From: Zymoseptoria tritici IPO323
Lineage: Eukaryota; Ascomycota; Dothideomycetes; Mycosphaerellales; Mycosphaerellaceae
Length of the DNA stretch: 64,000 bases
NCBI RefSeq assembly: GCF_000219625.1
Contig: NC_018214.1
Location: forward strand, 558,001 to 622,000
Reading direction: 5' to 3'
Positions 44,465 through 55,384 of the stretch are shown one piece after another (position 1 is the first letter of the stretch; the number at the start of each line of letters is the position of its first letter). Below the pieces are notes generated by a model. It worked only from the letters and a program-made list of their open reading frames with translations, was not told where the DNA came from and did not search any database. The translations under genes and the position numbers were made by a program.

Positions 44465-45925
44465 GCACTTCGGCGGGGGAAGGATGGTAGAGGCGCAGAG
44501 AGAAGGGATAGATCTAACGACATGATACCACATAGGGGAAGCAAGAAGAAGCATTCTCTACCATCGCAGCGTGAGGCAAGGCACTTTGGCCGGCTGGCTG
44601 CACGAGCACTTACCAGAATCCGACGGCAGTCCCATGTGCACATGCGAAGAGCGGTGAGCTGATGAGGCTGATGAGGTCCAGACTTTCCAATCTTGTGTCG
44701 GTAAGCTTTCGAATTCCTCGAGAACTGTCGAGTTGCGAGCCATGCTTGATGACTACTGTTGTAGCAAGTGTAGAGCGAAAGGTCCAGACCTCGTCCGCCA
44801 CGTTGTGTAAGTATAGGCATATCCCTGTCGTGCTCCACGTCGCAACGCACTAGCGGCGGGGTTGGTGGGAAAAGTGAAAGTGAATCGGTGACGACGGGAC
44901 GGCGAGAAAACAGAACCTTGGCTCGAGCGATGAGCGTCTTTTACTTACGACTTTGCTAATCCCATGCACCGCGTGACCTGCTGACCGTCGCACCGCCGCG
45001 AAGATCTACGAATAGCGGCGAATCTCGTCTCATTTCCACGTGGCTGTATGCAAGAGGCGGGAGATCAGTGACGTCGTGAAGATGCGTGCCCGAACGAGCG
45101 GTGAGCGAGCGCCATGGGAAGTGTGCTCGGTGGATGGTATATACATGGAGGCGATCCACACATCGTGCTCGGCGAGACTCCTTCGTTTCGTTTAATGCGT
45201 GTCGTGGTTGTCGCTTGGATGCATACCCTTGTCCGTTGACGCTCGGAGACCCATCTGGACTGTGAAGTATAAGGATCTGGGATTGCCCTGGTTTTGGTGC
45301 AGGTACCACGATCTTTTGCCTTGGTATTCTGGTTGTTTGGATCCTTTTTCTGGTTTGCATTGTGTCCTGGTGCTAGCAGTCGATTCAAACGAAGGTGTGG
45401 AGAGCAGGAGTGTGTGTCGAGAAGTGTGCTGATCGGCTCGGATCTTCGGAAAAGTCGACATCCTCGGTCGGCGTGATCGCTCACCGCTAGCTTGCGCGAC
45501 GATACAACTTGTTGTTTGGAGACTCTGACGAAGACGTACGACCGTATTGTGCGTGCTCTGGAAGCAAGGATTAGAAGGGATACAGGAATCCAGGCGCATA
45601 GAAAGAGTAAAACAAGAGGAGGCAGACGGCACTCCAAGGACGAGGTGAAGTCGCTTCGCCTCCAAAATCAGGATTCTGGTTCCGCCAGGGACCAAGTGAG
45701 GTCGAAGTAAAAGTGAGAGGAACACACGAAGGCAATCACTCCGTTTGCATCGTGACCGCCGGCGCGGATCAGCCGACCGGCCAGAATGGCGGGCACCGGT
45801 CTTGCCTTGACAGGTATGTGCTGCTGCGAACAAAACCTCACTTCCACCACTTCACAATCGCAATCAAACAACAACAACACCTCTTCCATCCTGCACTCGA
45901 GTCATATCACACCTCAACTTTCAAC
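44465..45925. other. Intergenic region
   Basis: About 1.46 kb without a convincing gene on either strand. Frames such as 45192-45833 (minus) look like chance openings. Confidence 0.4.
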
Positions 45926-47613
45926 ATGGCGCATATGGAGAAGCTCATCCTGCGTGGTACGTACCCGCGCAAAGCGATCTGCGCGGGCCGAAAACTTGGT
46001 TGGACAGCGACCATACGTCAAAGGGGTCGGAAAACTTGATGTGGACGTGAGGCTAACTTGGTAATAGGCGTGATGTGGGGCACCGACAAGGTACAACTTC
46101 AGTCCTCGATCCCTCGCTTCGATGCGCCGGCGATTCGCGAACGACCTCTAACGATACTCTAGGTACCTGACCATTGGTTCGAAAACATTCCGATTCTGGG
46201 TCCCAAACTCTTCAAAGAGGAGAAGAAGTACAAGGCCAAAATTGAAGACCATTACCGCGGGGACGAGTCCGAGATGAAGAGCGAGAAGAGCCGAAGTACC
46301 AGCCGACGCTATTCCAACGACGACTATGAAGACGATCGATCGACGACCAAAGGTGACGGCGACAAAGGTTACCAGTCCGATGACGGTCATCGCCGACGAA
46401 ATGGTCACACGAGATTCGACGGTGGAAGACATGGTACGGAGGATCTAGGCAGTCATGCGGGAAGTCGGCGGAGTCGCGACGGTGGTGCGCGACGCAGCGG
46501 GTCCGGTGAGAGGTATGGCTACGGTGACGACTTGGGGCGGAGAAGCTCACGCATGCACAACGAGCCTTTGGCGCAACAATCGCCTGTGCCGCGGTATGGA
46601 GGACCACTGGACCGGCCACCGATGGGAGCAAATGTGAATGGTGCCAATGCAGTGGGTAGTCCGCCGCCAATGGGCAGCCCGCCGCAGATGTATTCGCCGA
46701 GCTTCAACTCTTCGGGCTTCCAGGGAAGTGATCCGAGAGGCCCGCCACCGACTGTGCAGTCGACTTCAACTCTGCGGGGAGGAATCTCGACGGGATATGT
46801 GCCGTATGCGCATCTGTATGGTGGGCCGACGCACTCTCAGGCCCAGCCACAGAATGGGAACTATGGTCAACAACCATCATCGCCATCCTCTCCACCTGCG
46901 CACCCCCAGCCGCAGAACGGCAACGCATATCCGCCACAAGGGTTTCCACCATCTTCTCAGCACAACTCTCCTAGGCCAGACTCTCGTCACCGCAACAGTC
47001 CTCCTCCCTGCGCCCGCACTGTCGCTCCACGTCCATACCACCAGAATCCGTTCGCCCAGGAAGCGCCACCTGGAAACCAACCCGGCTACCTCATCGATCC
47101 GAACCACGAGCCGCAACGCACCAGTCGTGACCGTGACTACGATCGTCAAGATACCGCTGCCTCCTCGCGTCAGAGCTCACCGCCACGCCGCCACGATTCC
47201 CGTCGCGAGCGCCGCTCGAAGTCTCATTCCCGCCCTCGATCTCGATCGCATTCCCGAGACCGTGACCGCGACCGTCGACGCAAGTCCGAGAAAGAGAAAC
47301 AAAAACCACAGCGACAGAAGTCCCTCCGTGACCGCATGACAGCTTTTTCGCAGTCCGGTACGTTCACTTCATCACCTCTTCTTTTGAAAGGAGTCTCACT
47401 GACGTATTAACAGCAATGGACAAAGTCTCCGAGTTCTCGAGCGAGTTCTCCGGTGGTGGTGACAAGAAGGAGCAGTCGATGAGGAGAAGATCCAGGGATG
47501 CTGAGAGGGATCGAGAATGGTCGAGGCGGGTGAATGGCCGTGATGGCAGGGAGAGGAAGGAGAGGAGAGCGAGTCAGCCGGCGAGGAGTCGGGTGAGTTA
47601 TGATTCGGATTAG
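45926..47613 (+). CDS. Uncharacterised RS- and proline-rich protein
   Basis: Four exons (45926-45956, 46068-46090, 46163-47357, 47414-47613) give 482 residues; all phases fit and exon 2 is only 23 nt. The conserved-looking part is the N-terminus: MAHMEKLILRGVMWGTDKVP followed by DHWFENIPILGPKLFKEEKK. The remainder is disordered: a charged Asp/Arg/Ser region, a Gln/Pro/Gly/Asn-rich middle, and a C-terminal Arg/Ser stretch with SHSRDRDRDRRR. A final basic segment ends VSYDSD. RS-rich tails are typical of RNA-binding or splicing-associated proteins, but no RNA-binding domain is present. I do not recognise a family, and the small first exons make the N-terminus the least certain part. Confidence 0.7.
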
Positions 47614-48075
47614 ACGGTGATTTACTGTGGCGGATTGAGGTTGGGATGGATGAAGTTTACATTCCGGGGTTTGCATTGAAAAACTTGGCGAGGGCAGTTG
47701 GAGCATCAAAGAGGCACACGATGCGTATTGGCTTTCACGAAGCAGAGAAGGCACACGGCGAGACGAACGATATGAGGGAACGATGACGACGGATGCATAC
47801 GACACAGCGATAGCATTGCGCAGCATTTTCCTGACTTGAGGTTCATTTCGAGCAACATCGTTTCTGCTACTTTGTGGCACCTCTCTAGATGGCCAGAAGT
47901 ATTGCCATGGTCGGTCTGCATCCAGCTATAATTGGATGTACTCATGTACGGAGAAGGCGTAAGCGTACACTGCACGCTGGCTGCTATCTCTCCTCAGATC
48001 CCTCCATACGATTGCCACCACCACTACTGTACCACTGTCAGTATTTCGAATGCACACGATCATCACGCTTCAATC
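47614..48075. other. Intergenic region upstream of the patatin gene
   Basis: No gene was seen. It is the likely promoter region of the phospholipase gene. Confidence 0.4.
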
Positions 48076-49533
48076 ATGTTTAGGTCTGTCAGTTCGTCCG
48101 TTACAAGCCGATCCACAAGCACAGAAAGGTCCGGAGCAGATGGCTTCGAGGAACACGGGTCAGATGACTTCGAGAAAAACGAGTTCAACTACGGCGATGG
48201 ACTGCGTCCCTGGTACCCATGTTATCTCACGCTCGATGGCGGCGGTGTCAGGTCCTACTCCAGTCTCCTGATAGTGAAAGCCCTCATGCACGACGTTTGG
48301 ATGTGGGAAAATCGCCTGGCCGACGGAGAAGATGACGAGGAGATAGCAACGGAGCAGAAGCAACCGAAGGGACTGAAGCTGTCTTCACGCGTGGTCAAGC
48401 AGACTCCGTTGGAGAAGGACCTGTTACCATGCCATTATTTCGACTTCTTCTACGGGACATCCAGCGGCGGCATCATCGCCACTCTGCTTGGCCGGCTAAG
48501 GATGAACATTGATGATGCTATTGAGACGTTCCTGAACATCATGGATGCCATGTATGGTGACTCGGCTCGGCGACATTCGCTCTGGCCGTTATCGACAAAG
48601 TACTCCCACGGCCCGCTCGAACTTTTCCTCAATGGCTTACTCGGCGACGCAAAGTTTGCGGAGGATCGAACGGCGTTCTCCATCGACGAGCCACGCACGG
48701 CGCAGACTTGTTGTCTCTCAGCCACGCCTTCCGGCTTCGATGGCTACGGCGTCGCCCCGGCAATACTACTGCGTACATTCGCCTTCTACTATTCCATAGA
48801 TACACCGAATTGGGTCACCCGGTACAACGAAGGTGCAACAGACTTGACCGTTTGGCAGACTCTCCGAGCAACAACTGCCACTCCTTTCTACTTCGAGGCG
48901 ACACATTTTGCAGACGCCGGTGGCTCATGCTACCAAGATGGCGGTATTCGAGAGAACAACCCATCGGCGGTTGCGCATTCGGAACTCAGCACCCTGTTTG
49001 AAACGAAATCCTCGCCGGGACCCGCTCTGCTGCTCTCGGTCGGGGCTGGCATGCCTAAAAGCAGTGGTAATGGTGGTCTGGACGGACATTGTGGTCCCCA
49101 CCGTGTTTTCCGTCATCTGCCCGGGATCATGAACAAACAGATAAAACGATTCATGTCCAAAAGGTTGGTGCAATATGCAGAGGGCGAGAGACAGCATGAG
49201 GTGGCGAGAAGGTACGCGACGGGCGAGTTCACATGGTATACACGCATCAACGTCCCGATTGGGATGGAGAGCATCGCCATGGACGACTGGAGCGACAGGA
49301 AGCAACGCCATGACACACCTGGCGCTGCGACGCTCGCCAAGATATATGCCGCCACGATGCAGGAATTGAATTGCAACGACTCCCCTTTAAACGCTCGTTT
49401 TCGTACGAAGACATATCTCCCGCGGTATGCGTTACGCCGCGCGGCGGGTGTACTGGTAACACAGCGGCGGGCGCGAGAAAGAGAAGGTGGACCGAGATGG
49501 GCTACCTTCGCCGGTCTCCAGCCCGTGGGATGA
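48076..49533 (+). CDS. Patatin-like phospholipase
   Basis: This single-exon protein has 485 residues when started at 48076 (MFRSVSSSVTSRS); the frame is open further upstream but without family-like sequence. Patatins hydrolyse acyl chains from membrane phospholipids with a Ser-Asp dyad. The oxyanion-hole motif is LTLDGGGVRSYSSL (about residues 50-63). The nucleophile is Ser129 in YGTSSGG. The dyad Asp is D288 in QDGGIREN. All are intact. No signal peptide or membrane helix is present and no repeats are attached. It is convergent with a NACHT STAND gene whose stop lies 11 bp away. In fungi, patatin domains occur as N-terminal effector domains of such proteins, so the neighbour suggests a shared pathway; this is inference. 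Confidence 0.92.
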   Translation: MFRSVSSSVTSRSTSTERSGADGFEEHGSDDFEKNEFNYGDGLRPWYPCYLTLDGGGVRSYSSLLIVKALMHDVWMWENRLADGEDDEEIATEQKQPKGLKLSSRVVKQTPLEKDLLPCHYFDFFYGTSSGGIIATLLGRLRMNIDDAIETFLNIMDAMYGDSARRHSLWPLSTKYSHGPLELFLNGLLGDAKFAEDRTAFSIDEPRTAQTCCLSATPSGFDGYGVAPAILLRTFAFYYSIDTPNWVTRYNEGATDLTVWQTLRATTATPFYFEATHFADAGGSCYQDGGIRENNPSAVAHSELSTLFETKSSPGPALLLSVGAGMPKSSGNGGLDGHCGPHRVFRHLPGIMNKQIKRFMSKRLVQYAEGERQHEVARRYATGEFTWYTRINVPIGMESIAMDDWSDRKQRHDTPGAATLAKIYAATMQELNCNDSPLNARFRTKTYLPRYALRRAAGVLVTQRRAREREGGPRWATFAGLQPVG

Positions 49534-49544
49534 ACATGGCACCG

Positions 49545-52176
49545 TTAGGAGCCACGAAGCTTTGCGAAGAACGTCCTGAGAGGACGCCTTCTCCCCGCAG
49601 ATGATGCGCTGCTGTCCCGGGAATGCTCCCGCGGTGCTCTATGTGGCACTTGAAGGGCTGAATTTTGCTGCGTGAGACAAAGTCTCACCTTCTCGAGGTC
49701 GTGATGTATCTCGTTAACGAATGATGCTCCAACCCTGTCCTTGTTTGTCGTCTCGTGCAATTTAGCATAGTACTGCGCCTGAGTGGCCATGAAATCGAAC
49801 GCTTGCATTTCGTCTTGGAGACCTTTTTGCACGTCGACGACTTTGGCCTGGGTGAGGAACAGATGTGCTAGCACTTCTTCAGGATAGAACGATGATCCGA
49901 CCCTCTTTTGCAGGAAACTCTGCATTTCGGAGGTCTCGAGGAAGTCACGCACGGATCGATGGAGAAAGTCAACGCGGTATCGGCTCAGCGGCGCCCAGGT
50001 GATGGAAGTGTCGTAGGTCACGACTTGCATGAGACCTCTGCACCAGCTGCTAACTTTGGTGCTGACGTCCTTGCGTTTCGCCTGAATATCTTGTCTTGAC
50101 AGTGGCTGAATAGCTACTCGGCTGAGGGACGACTCGTCGTTAAAATGGTCGTAAAGGAATGCATAGGTCAATATCGGCAGAGGTTCTCGAGCGCGGTGGG
50201 CCAGCATCAGCGACCTGGCGGTACACACTTGGTATACGGGCTCGACCGAATCCACAATGTGCTCGAAGAACTCCTTGAGCGTCTTGGGCAGTAGATCCAG
50301 GCGTCTTCGGAGGGTGAGGAAGTCGTCCTCGTTGTTCAAGCCGCTCATCAACTCGGTGACGACAAGGTGTACCCACAAAAAGACCCCCACAGCACGGCGT
50401 CGGATCTCAGTGGCCAGTTCCACTGCTTGGGCATCACGATGTGCAAGTTCTTGAAATCGTGGATCCTCCTCGAGTTTGCCACGCACGAAGACATCAATGT
50501 CATGGCCATTCATCTCCTGCAGTGCGAAAGAAGGGCAAGTGGCAAATGCTCTAGAAAAGACCGGGTAGGGACGACTCGAGACACAGAACTTCACGTTCGG
50601 ACGGGCCGTGTAGTGCCGGATGAGATCGGTAATAAGAGAGAAATGGTTTTCCGCAAATTCGTCCAGGCCATCGATGAAGAAGCAAAATGCCGTCGATGAG
50701 GCGTTCTTGAGAATTGCACGGTCCAGCGTCTCTTTCAATTCTACTTCATCCCACGAACGAGAGAGTCGTTGGGAGTCCCAACGACTCCCAACTTGGGACT
50801 TCCATAGAGCGTCCTCCCAACGCTCAGGGCATGCATGTTGGACCAGATCCAACTTTTCTCGAAAGATCTGGTACAGAAGACCCTGCAACAGTCCTCGGTA
50901 TGACTTCTGAAGAGCAGTGCCGGTGCCCCAGAAGAAATGTTTCGACAGTATCAACGTTTTACCGTCCGCCCATGACTCCAGCATCTTCCTGAGATTGCCG
51001 TCCTGGTTTGCGATGAACTTCATCAGGGTGGACTTCCCCGAGCCCGGATTACCACTGATCCAGAACGTACCGGACCCCGCTGCCAGCCATGACGCGAACG
51101 CCGAAAGATGCGGCAGGAATATCCAAGAGTAAGTATTTGAAAATGCTTCTGTGATTTCAACCTCGCGCTGCGGCATATCCAGGAATGCAAGGCTGTCCAG
51201 AATGGGCAGCTGTCGTGCTAATTCGTCAGCCTCTTCCACGGCCGAGCCCAAGTCTTCTGCCAGGGGTGCTACAAGGGCCCAACAAGCGGGAGCCGCAGCG
51301 GATAACATAGCAGCATAGTCGCCGGAGGGTTGGCGCAGTACCAAAGCGACTTCCGTAGACCCAAGGCCGGCCTTTGTCAAAATCTCGAGCAGCATTTGGC
51401 GAGCGTCAATAATGTCTTTCTTGTCCTTCGATTCGGCCATTTGTGCAAGCATGCGGGTCAAGGCTGCACACTCAGCTCCTGGACCTAATTGTGCAGGAGT
51501 TCCATGATTGTCGCTCTTGCCAAAGGTCTTGCACAGCTCGTCGAACTGTGCGAGTTGAGCATCGAACACTGCCAGTCTCTGCTGCAAGCCAGCTAACGAG
51601 GCATCCCTTTGCAGCTGAAGGGTCCGACATCTTTCGTTGACTTCGGCAATCAATGTACCAAACGAGCTCTGTGAGGTACTACTCCATACGAAAGCTAGTC
51701 AGTATTCGGATTTTCATGAGTAACACGTTGAAGAGAGTAGCGTACCTCAACATGACGAGTAGCTGGAGAGAAATCTCGCTCTTGATAACATCGAGCCGTT
51801 TCCGCAGGGCCTCGATTCTGCCTTCATTCCATTTCACTTTCAAAGCCTGCCGTATCGCCACCCACGTACGTTGCGACTGAGCTCCTTTGAGTGTTGCAAG
51901 AAGGTCCACGAGCTCTGTCGACAGCACACGGCATCGCTCCGCTAAGCCTTGCAAGCTGGCATCGCTGGGTCCGAGACGACCACTCGAGATCCTGGCAATA
52001 TTGAGCTTGTCAACCACAGCGTCGGTGTGCTTTGTCAAGTATTCAAGCTCCAGATTCTGCTCTGTGGCTCCTTCCTTGGATTTGTATATCTCCAGGCCTG
52101 CTCCCACAAGCTTCGCGCCAAAGTCAACGAATTGCAGCACAGAGGCTGCTACGCTGAGCGCCGTCAGAGGATCCAT
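49545..52176 (-). CDS. NACHT-domain STAND (NLR-like) protein
   Basis: Exons 52176-51746 and 51666-49545 (79-nt intron) give 850 residues. The start MDPLTALSVAASVLQFVDFG is the standard opening of a fungal STAND N-terminal helical domain, so the in-frame ATG at 52242 is not used. The NACHT domain has Walker A GNPGSGKS (349-356), Walker B CFFIDGLDEFAEN, and the arginine-containing FCVSSRPYPVF sensor-1 region. A helical winged-helix-like part follows (VDFLHRSVRDFLET is typical). No ankyrin, WD40 or TPR repeats follow, and the chain ends in a basic tail, so the usual ligand-sensing repeat domain is missing or encoded elsewhere. Fungal NLRs act in heterokaryon incompatibility and non-self recognition. 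It is convergent with the patatin gene. Confidence 0.92.
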
Positions 52177-52422
52177 GTTCGCAAGCAAGTATGATACGCC
52201 CAAGTCCGATGGAGTTTGGCTTGATAGCATCGGCGAGGTCATGCAAGCGAGGCTTATGATGGTTGCCTGCGCCGCTACTGCACCACCTCCTCTTTCATCA
52301 GCAAGGTAAGCGAGCGCAGACTTTTGGCGGACGCCGCCCGTCGCTCGTTATGACTGCTGTACGCGACAGACGTACAGTACCATTCGCACGCACTCATCGA
52401 CGTCACACTTTGAGACTTGTTC

Positions 52423-54420
52423 TCAGTGCCCACCCGTCCCCTTGACACTTAATCCCTCCACCCGTGCAATCCACTCTACTCCCACATCTGCCACACTCAT
52501 CTTCATTTCCCGCTCCACGATTTGCTTGACCAGTTCTTCCCTACTACCGACCTCGCGTTCTTCAACCTTCCCGTTCACCACATTCGCTCGTCCGAGAACA
52601 CATGTGTTCCGCGTACTCGGTATTCGCAAAATGTCTTCTTCGGGGGTGTATCCGACTTCGCGGGAGAGGGAGGAGACGTAGGAGCAGAGAGTAGAATAGG
52701 CGGAGGGCATTTTCTTCTGCTTGGGGTTTCGGGCGAGGGATCCGGTTTCTGCGGCTTGTGTATTCTGCATTTTGTCGTTCGCGGTGATGACGGTAGCAGT
52801 GGTGTTGGAGCTCTCGTCATTCAGATCTAGACTCTGGATATCCTGCTGTGAGAGTCTCACACTTTGGCTTTCATCGTCGTCGTCGTCGATGGCGACAGCT
52901 TCTTTCAGGCTCGGCGGAATGTTCTTGTCCTTCGCAACCATTCCCCTCGACCTCGCCGGCGCTCGGAACCTCTTCCCTCCCAAATCATGACTACAACACG
53001 GAATCGCCATCCAAGAGCTGCCATTCAAATAGCCCAGCAACGGCGTCCAAGCCGTCAATTCATCCGCATGATTCGAAATGATGAACGTGCCCGGCTCAAA
53101 AAATCCGTTGTGCCACTGCACACCGTCTCCAAGCGCCTCGCCCTGAAGTGTCCTCGGCACCAAGACCCGCTGCTGAAGTTTTGCTCGTATTTCAGGAGGG
53201 AAGATGGACCACGTCTTACGTTCCCTCGCGTCGAAACCCCACCCGGGATAGCCTTCGCTGAGCAGGATATAGGCTAGGAGACCGTTGCCGCAGCCGATAT
53301 CGACGAAACCTGGGAAGGGCGGTTTCTCCTTCCCATGCTCTCTAGCCGACTCATCCCTTTCCGCCACTCCGTTCACTCCTTTTGGCCACTCGTATAGCAT
53401 ACGCCACACCTCAATACACCACGCCGCAATACCCAAGTCCTCAAAGACATGTTTTCCCGGATCCGTGACTTCTACCCACTGCTCGCTGATCGTCCTTCCA
53501 TACTTTGACTTCAGCCGCGAGTAGGTGTTTTGGTATTGAGCTTGTGGGATGAGGCGGTCGTGGTGGACACGTTTGGTGTAGCCGGTTAGCAAGCCGGTGG
53601 CGTGTTTGTGAATTGTGGACAGGAGGATTTGAGAGGTGCGATGGATCTTGTCTGAGATTTGGGGTGGACTTGTGGACTTGGTGGTGGTATTATCGGGAAA
53701 TGGCAGGACGAGGAGGGTCAATGTTCCGGGCTGCTCGTCTCCGATCTCGAACTCACACTGATCCTGCTCAGGTGGAGCTCGTGGAGGAGAAGGAGCAGCC
53801 CGCCATGAATGCAGAAAAGCGAGCTGCTCCACAGCAGGATGATAAAAGGGCATTTCCTCCACAGCTTCCACATGCGGCACCAGCACCACCAAGTGATGCT
53901 CCATCGTACCGCTACCATCTTCGCTCTCGTCCGATTTCCTCAACAACCAACAACTCTGCACCATCCCTTCATCCCTCCTCTCATTCCTCGGCACCAACAT
54001 CCTCACCAAAACCCTCTGCAACTTCCACCCCTCCCATTCCCCTCTTCTCGGCCACCGCGGTCTGAACTCCGCTTTCAACCACTTTGCTCCTCCGTTCTCC
54101 TCTCCCCACGTCCCGTCCGCGTCGAAAAGATGATCTGTCTCGCTGTCGTAGAGGATGTCCGCCCGGAAGAGAAGTGGCGAGGTGAGATTGGGATTACGGA
54201 TTATATTGAGCAGCACGTCTGAGAAGAGGGAGGAAGGGAAGGTGCAGGGTGCTTGGAGGATGCATTGCCACAGGGGAGTAGGAAGGGCGATGAGATTCTT
54301 GATCTGAGAGCCGGAGACGGGAGTGAATGTGGGTTTTGTGGAGGGTATTGGAGTCCCGTTGTGGTCTTTTAGGATGGGAGTTGGGGATGTTTGTTTTGGC
54401 ATGACTTGTCCATTTGTCAA
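52423..54420 (-). CDS. TRM44: tRNA (uracil-2'-O)-methyltransferase TRM44
   Basis: This intronless protein of 665 residues adds a 2'-O-methyl group to U44 in the variable loop of certain tRNAs (mainly tRNA-Ser) in the cytoplasm. The family signatures are in order: YSRLKSKYGRTISEQWVEVT and DPGKHVFEDLGIAAWCIEVW before the SAM-binding loop GFVDIGCGNGLLAYILLSEG, then WGFDARERKTW, ISNHADELTAWTPLL, and IPCCSHDLGGKRF. The C-terminal YVSSLSREVGYTPEEDILRI block is also conserved. An acidic insert (AIDDDDDES) interrupts the catalytic domain. The N-terminal 300 residues are less conserved, as is usual. It starts 302 bp downstream in direction of GNA1 and is transcribed the same way. Confidence 0.95.
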   Translation of the reverse strand: MTNGQVMPKQTSPTPILKDHNGTPIPSTKPTFTPVSGSQIKNLIALPTPLWQCILQAPCTFPSSLFSDVLLNIIRNPNLTSPLLFRADILYDSETDHLFDADGTWGEENGGAKWLKAEFRPRWPRRGEWEGWKLQRVLVRMLVPRNERRDEGMVQSCWLLRKSDESEDGSGTMEHHLVVLVPHVEAVEEMPFYHPAVEQLAFLHSWRAAPSPPRAPPEQDQCEFEIGDEQPGTLTLLVLPFPDNTTTKSTSPPQISDKIHRTSQILLSTIHKHATGLLTGYTKRVHHDRLIPQAQYQNTYSRLKSKYGRTISEQWVEVTDPGKHVFEDLGIAAWCIEVWRMLYEWPKGVNGVAERDESAREHGKEKPPFPGFVDIGCGNGLLAYILLSEGYPGWGFDARERKTWSIFPPEIRAKLQQRVLVPRTLQGEALGDGVQWHNGFFEPGTFIISNHADELTAWTPLLGYLNGSSWMAIPCCSHDLGGKRFRAPARSRGMVAKDKNIPPSLKEAVAIDDDDDESQSVRLSQQDIQSLDLNDESSNTTATVITANDKMQNTQAAETGSLARNPKQKKMPSAYSTLCSYVSSLSREVGYTPEEDILRIPSTRNTCVLGRANVVNGKVEEREVGSREELVKQIVEREMKMSVADVGVEWIARVEGLSVKGTGGH

Positions 54421-54722
54421 AGCTGTCTAGGCGTGGATGATTGGAGTTGGTGTGATTGATGAGATGTCGATGATTTGGAAGCTGAAGTCGTGGTCGAAAA
54501 GGAAGTTCTGGGATTTAAGTGCTTGGCGCAGGATATATTGGTGCTATTGCTCTCTTCCCGTGCCAACGCTCTACTTTCTATATTTCCTCTCCTTTCATCG
54601 ATGCCATCATCATCCCGAATCTTTCTCTTCAGCCAGCAGTCAAGATGAAGCTAGCCGTCTATTCCTGCTCCCGACATCCCCCCAACCCAAGCCTTCCTTT
54701 TCCCCCTGTCGTCCGATCTCTC
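54421..54722. other. Intergenic region between GNA1 and TRM44
   Basis: A short spacer of 302 bp that holds the TRM44 promoter and GNA1 3' end. Nothing else was seen. Confidence 0.5.
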
Positions 54723-55384
54723 CTACGACCTCTCATAATAATGCGCCATCTGCAACCCCGCTCGCTTGAATCCACACTTCACATAGAACCCCTCGTTTGC
54801 CTCGGAACAGTCCAAGATTGTCTTGTAACAGCCCGTATTCTCCGCCACGAAGTCCAGCGCTTGAATGATGCGCAGTCCCAACTTCTTGCCTTGTTGGTCT
54901 TTTGTCACGGCGATGTCTTCGATGTGACCGACCAGGCCGAGGTGGTGAATGCTGCGGTTACATGTTAGCGAGGTGATTGGAGGGTGGGCAGCTGCGTGGT
55001 GGATTCTGGGGGAGCAGCATTTCTGCTGTATTCGGTATGCAGGCTGACTGGTGGACACGGGTATGAATATATGGGTGTGCAGACGTACAACTTCCTCTCA
55101 ACAATCAACGCTCCTGTTCCAACAATCTTGCTGTCTCCGTCTATCACCACCAAAATATGATAACCTCCCGACCCTGAAGTGCCTTTCATCTGATCGAACC
55201 GCTCCTCAAACTCTTGCTGTGTGACGTCCCCCACAGTCGTCAACACCCTCAATACATCCAGAAAGCCGTGGGAGAAATCAGAGCGCTGGAGAGGTCGCAT
55301 CGAGTAGCCTTCGGGAAGGGCGGAGAGCACGGCGGGGGAGATGAGGGTGGGGGAAAAGAGGTTTACGGGCTCGGAGGAGGACAT
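54723..55384 (-). CDS. GNA1: Glucosamine 6-phosphate N-acetyltransferase
   Basis: Exons 55384-55089 and 54951-54723 (137-nt intron) give 174 residues, the usual size. This GNAT-fold enzyme transfers acetyl from acetyl-CoA to glucosamine 6-phosphate, a step toward UDP-GlcNAc for chitin, glycoproteins and GPI anchors. Key segments are YSMRPLQRSDFSHGFLDVL, GGYHILVVIDGDSKIVGTGALIVERK, GHIEDIAVTKDQQGKKLGLR (acetyl-CoA pyrophosphate loop), and CYKTILDCSEANEGFYVKCGF. The splice joins ERKL to FIHHLGLVGHIED. Upstream in-frame codons back to 55765 lack conservation and are taken as 5' UTR. The protein is cytosolic and normally dimeric. Confidence 0.96.
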
